DNA of 5,009 bases from Actinomycetes bacterium (GTDB lineage: Bacteria; Actinomycetota; Acidimicrobiia; Acidimicrobiales; Acidimicrobiaceae): the NCBI GenBank assembly GCA_021792075.1, contig JAJYVK010000172.1, forward strand, positions 1 through 5,009, written 5' to 3'. The notes beneath the pieces were generated by a model, which saw nothing but the letters and a program-made list of their open reading frames with translations, had not been told where the DNA came from and did no database searches. The first letter of the stretch is position 1, and every line of letters starts with the position of its first letter. Below, piece after piece: positions 4,874 through 5,009 of this stretch. The position numbers and the translations under genes were made by a program.

Positions 4874-5009
4874 ATGCCTGAGGTGGAATCTTCTTTGGAT
4901 AATTTCCAACCAACGCTGGTGATAGACATCTCCGGTTGCTTCTGTCCTGGACCAGTGATCGAGGCAGGTAGAGCTATTAATCGGATTGGTCTTGGTGATG
5001 CATTCGAAC
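4874..5009 (+). CDS. TusA/SirA-like sulfurtransferase, N-terminal part (runs off window)
   Basis: The first 45 codons of a TusA-family protein. These small proteins (about 75-100 residues) carry sulfur as a persulfide on the Cys of a CPxP motif and pass it to partners in tRNA thiolation, cofactor synthesis or sulfur oxidation. The motif is CPGP (C24-P27) within DISGCFCPGPVIEAGRAI, where the family usually has DxRGxxCPxP; the helix after it is normal. A second Cys (C22) lies two residues before the active one. ATG 4874 has AGGGA 8 nt upstream. The gene follows the DsrE-like gene after 81 nt that contain a weak CTGAA/TTCAG hairpin (4811-4826) but no clear terminator, so co-transcription is likely. 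The first 10-13 residues are an extension relative to short TusA proteins. Confidence 0.85.
   Translation, partial: MPEVESSLDNFQPTLVIDISGCFCPGPVIEAGRAINRIGLGDAFE

Noticed and set aside
1..5009. CRISPR arrays, tRNA or rRNA genes.
   Set aside because: No regularly spaced repeats and no tRNA- or rRNA-like sequence were seen on either strand.

Overview
The window (about 5 kb, mid-range GC) looks like bacterial chromosome, most likely from an actinobacterium. The reasons are the style of the TnpB remnant, the actinobacterial-looking ArsR and CDF proteins, and a DsrE-like plus TusA-like pair of the kind common in acidophilic or sulfur-using lineages. An acidophilic member of Acidimicrobiia is a guess from overall feel, not something the sequence proves.

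Left region, minus strand, 1-1130: a metal-resistance operon. A SmtB/ArsR-family metal-sensing repressor (653-1066) is followed by a cation diffusion facilitator efflux pump (660 down to the window edge) whose GTG start overlaps the repressor's stop by 8 nt. A perfect TATAAT and a 16-bp palindrome lie just upstream of the repressor, so the operon probably represses itself and opens when zinc, cobalt, cadmium or a similar ion binds.

Middle, minus strand, about 1126-2370: a decayed IS200/IS605-type element carrying a broken tnpB. The gene lacks its N-terminus, has Lys in place of the catalytic RuvC Glu, carries an in-frame TAG, and has a frameshift inside the zinc ribbon. No tnpA is visible. 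Its left side abuts, head to head, the 5'-truncated gene that follows.

Plus strand, 2379-3989: a PAS(C-terminal part)-GGDEF-EAL cyclic-di-GMP enzyme. Both catalytic domains keep their signature residues, but the start of the PAS domain is gone at the junction with the element. A run of 16 C near the 3' end makes the C-terminal tail prone to frameshift.

Right region, plus strand, 3990-5009: a 305-base intergenic stretch holds a possible 20-codon leader ORF ending in tandem Cys codons, followed by nested inverted repeats that could fold as a three-way junction, and AT-rich promoter-like boxes. It leads into a DsrE/DsrF-like gene (4295-4792) and a TusA/SirA-like gene (4874 to the edge). These two look like a sulfur-relay pair that would carry persulfide sulfur between proteins. 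The most interesting speculative signal is that a Cys-ending leader plus folded RNA precedes sulfur-trafficking genes.
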